Source: an uncultured Bacteroidales bacterium | GTDB taxonomy: Bacteria > Bacteroidota > Bacteroidia > Bacteroidales > WCHB1-69 | Reading direction: 5' to 3' | Length of the DNA: 64,000 nt | Assembly: GCA_900315705.1 (NCBI GenBank) | Contig: ONAB01000003.1 | Coordinates: forward strand, 1-64,000 | Shown here: in pieces, positions 1 to 6,908 of the stretch | How the letters are laid out: each line of letters opens with the position of its first letter | Position numbering within the stretch: position 1 is the stretch's first letter | The notes under the pieces: model-generated | Database searches by the model: none | Seen by the model: the letters and a program-made list of their open reading frames with translations, nothing else | What the model was told of the DNA's origin: nothing | Translations under genes and position numbers: made by a program

Positions 1-2
1 TG

Positions 3-586
3 ACCGTTCCCGATGAGAAACAAAGTCACCTGAATTTCAATCAAAATGTCAAAGAACTAACTTTATTCTAAACTGTCAAATTTTAACGCACCAGTAATAT
101 TCTGATAATAATAAGCATATAGATGAGGAAAAAAAAAGGAAGGTGGTTTATACAACTGCCATCCACGAGCTTTTCCATGCCTTTTTCCATTCCGTAACCG
201 AAAAAAATAAAAAAAGTTACAACTACATCTTTCAAATCGAGGAATCAATGACTGAATTATCTACTTTAGTGTGTTTGCAAGAAATACAAAAAATAATAAA
301 ACCTTCGTTTGATGTTTTTGATTTTGCTATTGATACTATCCGAAATAAACAAAATATTTTACCACTGGCTCCTTACGGCTTTGGGGCTTTTCTGTATGAT
401 AAATTAGACAAAAACGAACGATATGAATTGATCAACAACTATGTCAAAAAACTTGGCAATATTGACGAGAATGATGACAAAGTAAAAGAATACAAAGAAA
501 AAGTGTGGCTTTCCTATTTTGTATCCGACAATCAGGAACATTGTTTGGAACTTCTGAAAGAAATTTTAAAACCAACTGCAAAATAG
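3..586 (+). pseudogene. Frameshifted HExxH metallopeptidase-like gene, 5' end outside window
   Basis: The open stretch 143-586 (147 codons from a GTG) carries HELFHAFFH, a HExxH zinc-protease motif, followed by IEESMTEL, where a third ligand could lie. It matches the C-terminal half of the intact protein at 1325-2215 (shared FGA-Y/L-MYDKL-like block). Homology continues upstream of the GTG in other frames: NFNQNVKELTLF (frame 3, stop 69-71) aligns with DYNSDKKIITLY of the intact copy, LYSK in frame 1 continues it, and NNKHIDEEKK (frame 2, from about 104) aligns with its NNTIDGLKK. Two +1 shifts between about 61 and 107 would join the pieces. I therefore read it as a broken gene whose start lies left of the window. 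Alternatives are sequencing error or a short functional protein starting at GTG 143. Function unknown. Confidence 0.6.
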
Positions 587-597
587 TCAAAAGGAAG

Positions 598-1275
598 ATG
601 AAAAGAAGAGGTAATATCATTTATTTTGAGAATGATGAAGCATTCATCTCTTGGGCTTTGATATCCAAGTCAATTTTCAAGCGACCTTATAAAACTGACA
701 GTTATTTCCATACGAGTTGTTCAGACCCCAATATTAATTTAGACATTATAGAACAAAGGGCAAAAGGGCTACTCTATTTTGACTTCGATTTCACTCAGGA
801 TTATTACGATGAGTTAGATAAAGGAACCCTGTTTTGCATTAAACATTATGATACGGCAGAATATGGTGTGAAAGCCGTTACACGTCAGCTCATAACAAGC
901 CATGTCTGCAATCTGATTGAATATATGGGGAGTGAAGATATGACAGAAAACCATATTCAACCATGTGGATCAGGAACCGAACGAAATGAAAGAATGGCAC
1001 GTTTGAAACAGCAACAACTTGAATGGTTAAGGGAGATCTTTAAAACGGGGATGCCTCCGACGCCTGCTTTCAAGTCTTATCATGAAGGCGTCCCCAATGG
1101 TATGATCCCATATGTCAGTTATTCAGACTTGCTTGACTATAAGTATAACATCCGAGCCATTCCAAGCCGTGATTTTTGGGGAGAAGACAAAGTTGAAAAA
1201 ACAGAAAACGGAAAAATCATCGCCCATTACGACAGTTTGGAAGAACTGGTTGACGACGGGTGGATGCTGGATTGA
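598..1275 (+). CDS. Hypothetical protein between two metallopeptidase-like genes
   Basis: 225 residues starting at ATG 598, preceded by AAGGAAG, a rare good Shine-Dalgarno-like match in this window; an earlier in-frame start at 505 would overlap the preceding gene by 82 bases and is unlikely. I do not recognise the family. It is acidic with many aromatic residues (YFDFDF near residue 64) and has no signal peptide, membrane segment or known catalytic motif. The end is rich in charged residues (EKTENGK, EELVDDGWMLD). It lies 11 bases after the broken metallopeptidase copy and 49 bases before the intact one, same strand, so the three may form one transcription unit. Base composition is AT-rich like those neighbours and unlike the rest of the window, which suggests transfer as a block. 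Confidence 0.75.
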   Translation: MKRRGNIIYFENDEAFISWALISKSIFKRPYKTDSYFHTSCSDPNINLDIIEQRAKGLLYFDFDFTQDYYDELDKGTLFCIKHYDTAEYGVKAVTRQLITSHVCNLIEYMGSEDMTENHIQPCGSGTERNERMARLKQQQLEWLREIFKTGMPPTPAFKSYHEGVPNGMIPYVSYSDLLDYKYNIRAIPSRDFWGEDKVEKTENGKIIAHYDSLEELVDDGWMLD

Positions 1276-1324
1276 TCAAATGTGTTGAATTTCAAATATT
1301 AACAGTTTTAATAAGATTAAGATT

Positions 1325-2215
1325 ATGAAAAACGATAAGAAATCAAAAGAAGAGAAACACGGACATGCTGTGGTGGTTTGTTCTATAATAGGTAGAAAAG
1401 GTGCTCCTCTTGATAAAAACAATCGATCTAATGATACCCAACTTAGCTTTATTTGCAATGATTTCTTTGTAAAAGAAGAAGGTTATTATTTGTTTTCACA
1501 CAAAAAACATGTTGTTTACGAAATAGTCCCTAAAACTATTGTTGACGACGTAATAAAAAAAACAAAGGATCTGCAAGATAAAAAAGAAGACAAAGATTAC
1601 AATCCATTGAAAGAATTGGAGAGAACCACGAACAACAAAGACAAAGTGGTCTGGATACGACCACACTTTCCTGTCGGAGACTATAATTCTGATAAGAAAA
1701 TAATTACTCTTTATGAGAAAAACATAGAATTATCCTGTAGGGAAAAAAACAACACAATTGATGGACTAAAAAAACACATTTATATATGCAAAACCTATCT
1801 TCATGAATTTTCTCATGCTTATTTTCACATTTCAAACGGAAAAAAACATAAATATATTCGAGAAATCGAAGAGGCAATAGCAGAATTATACACTTTAACT
1901 TATCTTGATTATCTGAAATCTAAAAATTATGATTTTTGGCAACCTGTCTACGATTGTGCTTATGGAGATGATACTAATTTGCAAAATGAAATAGGTTGGC
2001 TTGCCGTATATGGTTTTGGTGCCTATATGTATGATAAGCTACAATCCAAAGATGATCGTTTTAAATTCATCGAAAATTTCAAAAATAAAATTAGTTTAAT
2101 TGACATAAAAAACACTGATGTAAAAAAATACAGATACTTTGTACGTTATCCTAAACATATGGGACATCAAGATGAATGTTGGACTCTTCTGCAAAGAATC
2201 CTTCAATGGCCTTAA
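1325..2215 (+). CDS. Putative HExxH zinc metallopeptidase-like protein
   Basis: 296 residues, no signal peptide, lysine-rich. Residues 160-164 read HEFSH (HExxH: two His ligands and a catalytic Glu), and 182-187 read EEAIAE, a plausible place for the third ligand as in gluzincin-like families. The N-terminal half (1-155) is charged and without recognisable motif; the C-terminal part holds VYGFGAYMYDKL, shared with the broken copy at 3-586. No family name can be given from motifs alone. The start at ATG 1325 is the first in-frame ATG after the preceding stop. The gene is AT-rich and ends just before the GC-rich repeat region. It could be an effector or toxin-like peptidase or a domestic protease; context does not decide. 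Confidence 0.7.
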   Translation: MKNDKKSKEEKHGHAVVVCSIIGRKGAPLDKNNRSNDTQLSFICNDFFVKEEGYYLFSHKKHVVYEIVPKTIVDDVIKKTKDLQDKKEDKDYNPLKELERTTNNKDKVVWIRPHFPVGDYNSDKKIITLYEKNIELSCREKNNTIDGLKKHIYICKTYLHEFSHAYFHISNGKKHKYIREIEEAIAELYTLTYLDYLKSKNYDFWQPVYDCAYGDDTNLQNEIGWLAVYGFGAYMYDKLQSKDDRFKFIENFKNKISLIDIKNTDVKKYRYFVRYPKHMGHQDECWTLLQRILQWP

Positions 2216-2499
2216 TCACTCTCACCTAACTCCTCCAGCATTCCGTTCCGCTCACCAACCTCATCAGACTATTCCTCCTATTGTCGGGAATCGCCTACAA
2301 CGACATCGCGGGACGCACGTATATTTCCTCGCGGGCGGGCTCGCGCTCGCGGGGTTCATTCTTGGTTTCACGAATTGGGCATTGGACGTGCCCCCGAAAT
2401 TCTTCCGGACCCAATCGCGGGTGAAACGCGGGGGCGCGGAGACGCGCCGCGGCGCGTCTCTACATACGTGGCGGGGGGGGGGGCGTCAGTCCCTATAGT
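2216..2499. other. GC-rich intergenic region without a credible gene
   Basis: The composition switches abruptly from AT-rich to very GC-rich at about 2290. The region contains GC-rich simple-sequence-like stretches (gcgggcgggctcgcgctcgc) and the 84-bp repeat described separately, ending in a run of ten or more G. The only open frames run through repeat sequence and start inside the neighbouring gene, so I reject them. Confidence 0.7.
2394..2477 (+). repeat. 84-bp GC-rich direct repeat, copy A (downstream of abiEii)
   Basis: It runs from CCGAAATTCTTCCGG to the GTGGCGGGGG end. The same 84 bases recur at 4034-4117 in the same orientation with 7 mismatches by my count (about 92 percent identity). 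Copy A contains a perfect 22-bp palindrome centred on CCGCGG (inner part AGACGCGCCGCGGCGCGTCT). The core resembles GC-rich palindromic repeats scattered in several bacterial phyla; that comparison is from memory. Together the two copies bracket the abiE genes. Confidence 0.85.
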
Positions 2500-3378
2500 C
2501 TATTGCGCTAGAGAAAGACTCACCTTATTCCCACTTCGCGTCGGAAATACCAGCGTGGAATGTTCCTCTATAAGCAGACGTAATTGTCTCTCACTCACTA
2601 TACTCAGATCCACGTCATTCGCTAACATCATTTCAGATATCGCTGGATAGTCAGTAAGCAACCGCATCCGTTCGGTCATTGTTTGATCTGATATAATAGG
2701 AGACAGGGCAAATAGTTCCAGATTAGAGGCTGTCTCCTTAATCAGATGACTTTTCACAAAGTTTTTTTGTTTTTCATCCCCTATAAGCTCGCCAATTCCC
2801 TGCATCAGGACTTTTGGACTTGTCTTCCTTATACTTTCTGCACACTGTGAGGCATAGCCTGCTATGCTCATTCCCGTGCGCAGCCAGACAATATTCGGGT
2901 TGATGGCCGTACCCTTCTGAAGGAAAAACCACACATCGAAAATGTCACGAGGAGTGACGCGCTCTCCTAATGCGCACAGCTTATGGGCAAACATATCCGG
3001 AATAGTCATCACCCGCACATCCGTACCTGCCAAAGTCTTGATTTCGTAATGATTATCGTATTGCCGCGTAGAGACCTCTACTTTCAGCATACGGTTACCC
3101 CCACCATAATTGAGGACCAGCAAAGGGCCATAAAACTTCATTGCCTCGTCATCAATCTTCCCAAACCTCAACAGCAGGTTGTGCAACGCACGGAATACAC
3201 TCTCTGCTTTCGTGTCATCCAGCAAGTTGAAATCCAAATCTGTGGAAAACCTGGGCAACTGATGAAACAACATCAACGAGGTTCCACCTTTAAAGGCAAG
3301 TTGTACAGAGAGTTCTTTGTCACGAAAAATGGCAAGCAAGACTTGCATCATAAAATAACGATGTTTGGCAATATCCAT
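2500..3378 (-). CDS. abiEii: AbiEii/AbiGii-family nucleotidyltransferase toxin
   Basis: 292 residues of the COG2253 type. Residues 30-35 read KGGTSL and 43-50 RFSTDLDF, the nucleotidyltransferase signature with the paired metal-binding Asp47 and Asp49 (DxD). AbiEii toxins are pol-beta-like nucleotidyltransferases that block growth, in studied members by modifying tRNA; the target here is not predictable. The middle (IPDMFAHKLCALGERVTPRDIFDVWFFL) is the usual conserved core of this family with its lysine and Arg-Asp pair. The gene starts 4 bases after the stop of the antitoxin gene, so the two are translated from one message. Length is normal and there is no sign of truncation. Flanking direct repeats suggest the pair moves as a unit. 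Confidence 0.88.
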   Translation of the reverse strand: MDIAKHRYFMMQVLLAIFRDKELSVQLAFKGGTSLMLFHQLPRFSTDLDFNLLDDTKAESVFRALHNLLLRFGKIDDEAMKFYGPLLVLNYGGGNRMLKVEVSTRQYDNHYEIKTLAGTDVRVMTIPDMFAHKLCALGERVTPRDIFDVWFFLQKGTAINPNIVWLRTGMSIAGYASQCAESIRKTSPKVLMQGIGELIGDEKQKNFVKSHLIKETASNLELFALSPIISDQTMTERMRLLTDYPAISEMMLANDVDLSIVSERQLRLLIEEHSTLVFPTRSGNKVSLSLAQ

Positions 3379-3382
3379 AATA

Positions 3383-3955
3383 TCAAATATTTAGGATTGA
3401 TTTTGTGTGTTGAACCAATGATTTGGAACAATAAGAAGGGAGTAAAGCATTGATTTTCTTTTTGTCAAGAGGTCGAAGGTTGTCAAAATAACAATTCCCT
3501 GCACTTAAATACACCATATCCAAAAAAGCCCGTTCCGCAGAGGCAATACAAATATTATCCTTTTGCACAATTCCTTCTCCACCCAACCATAATTCGGGCT
3601 TTATTTGTCGGAAAGAATACTTTTGTGCGCCAACTTCCACCGTTCGGGAAAGATAGCTCACAGAGGTCAGTGCAGAGTCATATTGGAAAATCACCCCTGC
3701 CTGCCCCAGAACATACTCCAGTGAGAGATAAGACGGATGGAAAATGGAACAAGCCAACTCTTCCGCATTGAAAATGCGTTTCGTGTAAATTCCGCGTCTT
3801 GGATTAAGGATTTCTCCTTTCTTGACATAATAGTTCAGCATTTTCGTCAATCTCACACCATCAGCAATACCTGTCATCATAACCAAAGACTGGATGGTAA
3901 AGACGGTCCTTGTGGATTCCCATATTAATTTCATCACATTATTTTGAGAACTCAT
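3383..3955 (-). CDS. abiEi: AbiEi-family antitoxin/transcriptional regulator
   Basis: 190 residues from ATG 3955 (MSSQNNVMKLIWES). An upstream in-frame start at 4069 would place the start codon inside the GC-rich repeat and upstream of the -7 promoter element, so I reject it. The N-terminal 60 residues look like the winged-helix domain of type IV AbiE antitoxins (TIQSLVMMTGIADGVRLTKMLNYYVKKGEI..PRRGIYTK); residues 70-150 contain the typical SLEYVLGQAGVIFQYDSALTSVSYLSR core and ASAERAFLDMVYL, which is common in this family. AbiEi binds its own promoter and represses the operon; here that would be the region just upstream of 3955. First gene of a two-gene operon with abiEii. Confidence 0.85.
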   Translation of the reverse strand: MSSQNNVMKLIWESTRTVFTIQSLVMMTGIADGVRLTKMLNYYVKKGEILNPRRGIYTKRIFNAEELACSIFHPSYLSLEYVLGQAGVIFQYDSALTSVSYLSRTVEVGAQKYSFRQIKPELWLGGEGIVQKDNICIASAERAFLDMVYLSAGNCYFDNLRPLDKKKINALLPSYCSKSLVQHTKSILNI

Positions 3956-3983
3956 AATACGAATAATTTGTATTTTCAGTTTG

Positions 3984-3991
3984 CAAAAATA
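3984..3991 (-). promoter_or_regulatory. Bacteroidota -7 element for abiEi-abiEii
   Basis: The minus strand reads TATTTTTG, a match to TAnnTTTG, 28 bases upstream of the antitoxin start. No convincing -33 element at the usual spacing was found. Confidence 0.6.
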
Positions 3992-4033
3992 CAAATTTTC
4001 CAATATCTGAATTGATTCAACAGAAAAAAAACG

Positions 4034-4117
4034 CCGAAATTCTTCTGGACCCAATCGCGGGAGAATCACGGGGGTGCGAAGCCGCGCCGCGGCGCGTCTC
4101 TACATACGTGGCGGGGG
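4034..4117 (+). repeat. 84-bp GC-rich direct repeat, copy B (upstream of abiEi)
   Basis: Same orientation as copy A at 2394-2477 and the same length, with 7 substitutions and no indels seen. The inner palindrome is damaged on its left arm (AAGCCGCGCC in place of GAGACGCGCC). Together the copies enclose 1.56 kb that consists almost entirely of the AbiE pair. Confidence 0.85.
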
Positions 4118-4154
4118 CGGCGGTTGTGGTGGGGAAATGGTGATAGCCCCTCTC

Positions 4155-5486
4155 TCAATATCCGTAACGGAGTCTGTGTTTCAGCAACATCGAGGCGGTT
4201 AAGAACAGAGCGGCAGATTCTGCGAAGATGATGGCGAACCAGATGCCGTCAACGCCGAAGAGGAGCGGCAAGAGCAAGACCGCCAGGGTTTCGCACACCA
4301 ATGTACGATTGGTGGAGAGCACGGCCGACACCACCCCGTTGTTCAACGCGGTGAAGAAGGACGATGCATAACCGTTGAAGCCCATCAGCAGGAAGGACAC
4401 GCTGTAAATGCGCAGGGCACGGCAGGTCAGATCGCACAGGTCGCGATCATAACCCACAAAGATATGCGCCAGCGGTCGGGCGAGAAGCTGCGCGAGGACA
4501 AACTGCAACACCCCGATGCCCGCAATCAGCATCACACTCTTGCGGAACACATTCCTCAACTCCGGCTTGTTACCTGCCCCGTAATGAAAACTCACGATGG
4601 GCGCGGAGCCAATGCTGTAGCCAATCATAATAGCCACGAAGACAAACGCCAGATACATCACGACCCCGAAAGCAGCCACGCCATCTTCCCCTATATATTT
4701 CATCAACTGATAGTTATACAACATAGAAACCACAGTGCTGGCCACATTGGAGAAGAACTCGCTCATTCCGTTGAAACAGGTCTGTCGCAGCGCGGCACCA
4801 TCCCATTCCGGGCGTCCCAGACGGAGCAGGGAGCTGTTCGGGAAGAGAAAGTAGACCAGGGGGATCAGCGCGCCCGACATCTGTGAGAGGGCCGTAGCCC
4901 ACGCCGCACCCTTCAAGCCAAGGCCAAAGACAGCAATCAGCAGATAGTCGAGCACCATATTCAAGACGCCTGCCACCAGGGTGACGCGCAGTCCGAAGCG
5001 CGGTTTTTCAGCTGTGACCAGCAGCTCCTGGAACATAATCTGGAGGATGAAAAATGGCAAGGCAATCAGCAAAATGCGCCCGTACATCACGCAGTCGTCC
5101 ACCATCGCATCATCAGCACCCAGCAGGCGGGAGATGTTGTCCAGCAACGGCCATCCGACGATGGCGAAGAGGGTACCGGCCAGGAATCCCGAACAGACCA
5201 GCAGGGAGAAAATGCGGTTGGCCTTCTCGGGTTTACCTTCTCCCAATGTCTTGCCTATCAAAGCGCTGCCGCCCGTGCCAAACATAAAGCCCACGATTCC
5301 GAGAAACATCAGGAATGGGAAAATCAGGTTCAGGGCGGCGAAGGGTGTCTTGCCCGCCAAATTCGACACAAAGAGTCCATCCACCACGCTGTATATCGAC
5401 GTGAAGATCATCATAATCATCGAGGGGACCGTGAAGCGTAGCAGTTTACCGTAGGTGAAATGGTCAGAGAGTTGGACTGGTTGCAT
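4155..5486 (-). CDS. MATE-family multidrug/cation antiporter
   Basis: 443 residues with 12 predicted membrane segments, typical for MATE (MepA/NorM-like) exporters in the inner membrane, which exchange cationic drugs for Na+ or H+. The N-terminal part (FTVPSMIMMIFTSIYSVVDGLFVSNLAGKTPFAALNLIFP) and the second-half counterpart (NGMSEFFSNVASTVVSMLYNYQLMKYIGEDGVAAFGVV) show the internal two-fold repeat of the family, and GTGGSALIGKTLGEGKPEKAN is the conserved loop after TM2. Substrate unknown. Single gene with its own promoter, ending close to repeat copy B. Confidence 0.88.
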   Translation of the reverse strand: MQPVQLSDHFTYGKLLRFTVPSMIMMIFTSIYSVVDGLFVSNLAGKTPFAALNLIFPFLMFLGIVGFMFGTGGSALIGKTLGEGKPEKANRIFSLLVCSGFLAGTLFAIVGWPLLDNISRLLGADDAMVDDCVMYGRILLIALPFFILQIMFQELLVTAEKPRFGLRVTLVAGVLNMVLDYLLIAVFGLGLKGAAWATALSQMSGALIPLVYFLFPNSSLLRLGRPEWDGAALRQTCFNGMSEFFSNVASTVVSMLYNYQLMKYIGEDGVAAFGVVMYLAFVFVAIMIGYSIGSAPIVSFHYGAGNKPELRNVFRKSVMLIAGIGVLQFVLAQLLARPLAHIFVGYDRDLCDLTCRALRIYSVSFLLMGFNGYASSFFTALNNGVVSAVLSTNRTLVCETLAVLLLPLLFGVDGIWFAIIFAESAALFLTASMLLKHRLRYGY

Positions 5487-5506
5487 CTAATATTCGTTTC
5501 GGGCGG

Positions 5507-5538
5507 CAAAAATAGCCTTTTTCCACCATCATTGCAAA
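5507..5538 (-). promoter_or_regulatory. Promoter of the MATE gene (-33 TTTG, -7 TATTTTTG)
   Basis: On the minus strand TTTG (5535-5538) and TATTTTTG (5507-5514) are separated by 20 bases, the spacing expected for the Bacteroidota housekeeping sigma factor. The -7 lies 20 bases upstream of the start at 5486. Confidence 0.7.
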
Positions 5539-5546
5539 TCAGCGTC

Positions 5547-5585
5547 AATTCTCCCGGTGCCAATCGCGGATGTGCGGAGCCGCGC
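5547..5585 (+). repeat. Truncated third copy of the GC-rich repeat
   Basis: AATTCTCCCGGTGCCAATCG and the following CGGAGCCGCGC match the left two thirds of the 84-bp repeat (AATTCTTCCGGACCCAATCG...), same orientation, with an internal deletion. The palindromic right end is missing. Confidence 0.55.
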
Positions 5586-5640
5586 AATGCAAATATCGCA
5601 TAAATTTACATATAATAAATTATATAATAATAAAATTTTA

Positions 5641-5648
5641 TATTTTTG
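5641..5648 (+). promoter_or_regulatory. -7 element for the ORF6N gene
   Basis: TATTTTTG matches TAnnTTTG, 21 bases before the ATG at 5670, in a strongly AT-rich stretch. It also shows that the alternative TTG start at 5646 cannot be used. Confidence 0.65.
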
Positions 5649-5669
5649 CGCCCTAAAAATATTAGGACT

Positions 5670-6719
5670 ATGAATTCTGGAATTGCAAAACAATTTGAAG
5701 ACCTCAGCAGCCTCATCTATATCATTCGGGGTGTGAGGGTAATGCTTGACGCAGATTTGGCGACGATATATGGATATACCACAAAAGCCTTCAACCAACA
5801 GGTAAAAAATAATATCGAAAAATTTGACGATGACTTTCGGTTCCAATTGACCAAAAATGAATACGAAGAATTTTTGAGGTCAAAAAATTTGACCTCAAAA
5901 CTCCTTTCAACAAGCGAAAAATCAACAATTTATGAAAAAACATCATCTTTGAGGTCAAAAAATTTGACCTCAAACGCAGGGAAAAAGGGCGGCCGCCAAC
6001 ACCTTCCATACGTCTTTACAGAGCAAGGTATTTATATGCTTATGACTGTGTTGAAAGGCGAACTGGCAACAGAACAGAGCAAAGCGCTGATTCGAACATT
6101 CAAGATGATGAAGGATTACATTATCGAAAACAGGTGTTTGATTGGGAATAATGAGTTGGTCCAGCTTTCCCTTCAAACTGCCCAGAACACGGTGGACATT
6201 TCTGAAATCAAGAACGAGATGGTTACCAAAACCGATTTGGCCAAAGTGGTGCGCGATTTCACCGATCCTATGACACGGCACGAATACTTAATCCTTAACG
6301 GTGAGTCGGTAGATGCCAATATCGCCTACAGCACCATTTATAAATCAGCCAAAAGCAGTGTATTCGTTGTTGACAACTATATCGGCCTTAAAACGATGGT
6401 ATTGCTTAAAAACGTGACGTGTGGTGTGTCTATCGATGTTTTTAGCGACAACATTGGGAAAGGACTTCATCAGGCCGACTTTGATGATTTTCACAGACAA
6501 TATCCGGACATTCAAATCAATTTTCGCAAGACTTGCGGCATTTTTCACGACCGGTATATCATTCTCGATTACAATACTGACAGCGAGCGAATATATCATA
6601 GCGGGGCGTCATCTAAAGATGCCGGAAACAAAGTGACGACCATCACTGAAGTGTCCGACCGTCAAGTTTACCATCAGATAGTTGACGCTTTATTGGAAAA
6701 TCCAATGCTAATATTATAG
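5670..6719 (+). CDS. ORF6N-domain protein with PLD-like C-terminal domain
   Basis: 349 residues from ATG 5670. Residues about 10-130 form an ORF6N (KilA-N-like) DNA-binding domain: IRGVRVMLDADLATIYGYTTKAFNQQVKNN..KFDDDFRFQLT and LPYVFTEQGIYMLMTVL are its hallmarks. Residues about 195-345 look like the C-terminal domain found with ORF6N in many Bacteroidota proteins, including FHDRYIILDY followed by IYHSGASSKDAGNK, which resembles a phospholipase-D/nuclease-like half site. ORF6N proteins are common in phage and mobile regions; their role is mostly unknown. Odd feature: LRSKNLTS occurs twice, exactly 25 codons apart, each encoded by a long DNA palindrome (see repeat entry), lengthening the loop before the TEQG block. 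Confidence 0.82.
   Translation: MNSGIAKQFEDLSSLIYIIRGVRVMLDADLATIYGYTTKAFNQQVKNNIEKFDDDFRFQLTKNEYEEFLRSKNLTSKLLSTSEKSTIYEKTSSLRSKNLTSNAGKKGGRQHLPYVFTEQGIYMLMTVLKGELATEQSKALIRTFKMMKDYIIENRCLIGNNELVQLSLQTAQNTVDISEIKNEMVTKTDLAKVVRDFTDPMTRHEYLILNGESVDANIAYSTIYKSAKSSVFVVDNYIGLKTMVLLKNVTCGVSIDVFSDNIGKGLHQADFDDFHRQYPDIQINFRKTCGIFHDRYIILDYNTDSERIYHSGASSKDAGNKVTTITEVSDRQVYHQIVDALLENPMLIL
5872..5974 (+). repeat. Two near-identical palindromes inside the ORF6N reading frame
   Basis: Copy 1 at 5872-5900 has 13-bp arms (TTTTGAGGTCAAA / TTTGACCTCAAAA) with an AAA loop; copy 2 at 5948-5974 has 12-bp arms with the same loop. Their starts differ by 75 bp, so the frame is kept and LRSKNLTS is encoded twice. 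Confidence 0.9.
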
Positions 6720-6816
6720 TTGCCGCGGCGCTACAGACCGGTCATCGTTTTATTGTGGATTTTTCGAAGGGATATCGCAACGGGCATTCATCTAAAAAAA
6801 CATTATTTTTTCCCCG

Positions 6817-6846
6817 TTGCGGATATCAATAAATTTTATACCTTTG
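6817..6846 (+). promoter_or_regulatory. Promoter of glutamate dehydrogenase (-33 TTG, -7 TACCTTTG)
   Basis: TTG at 6817-6819 and TACCTTTG at 6839-6846 are 19 bases apart, the spacing expected in Bacteroidota. The leader to the ATG at 6909 is about 55-60 bases. Confidence 0.75.
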
Positions 6847-6908
6847 CACCCGCTTTCAAAAGCGAAAAAAATTATTACAACTAACCTAATTTTTTAAATT
6901 TCAATAAT

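Noticed and set aside
2139-2650. Two plus-strand frames after the metallopeptidase-like gene
   Set aside because: One starts inside that gene in another frame; both run through the GC-rich repeat and one ends inside abiEii on the opposite strand.
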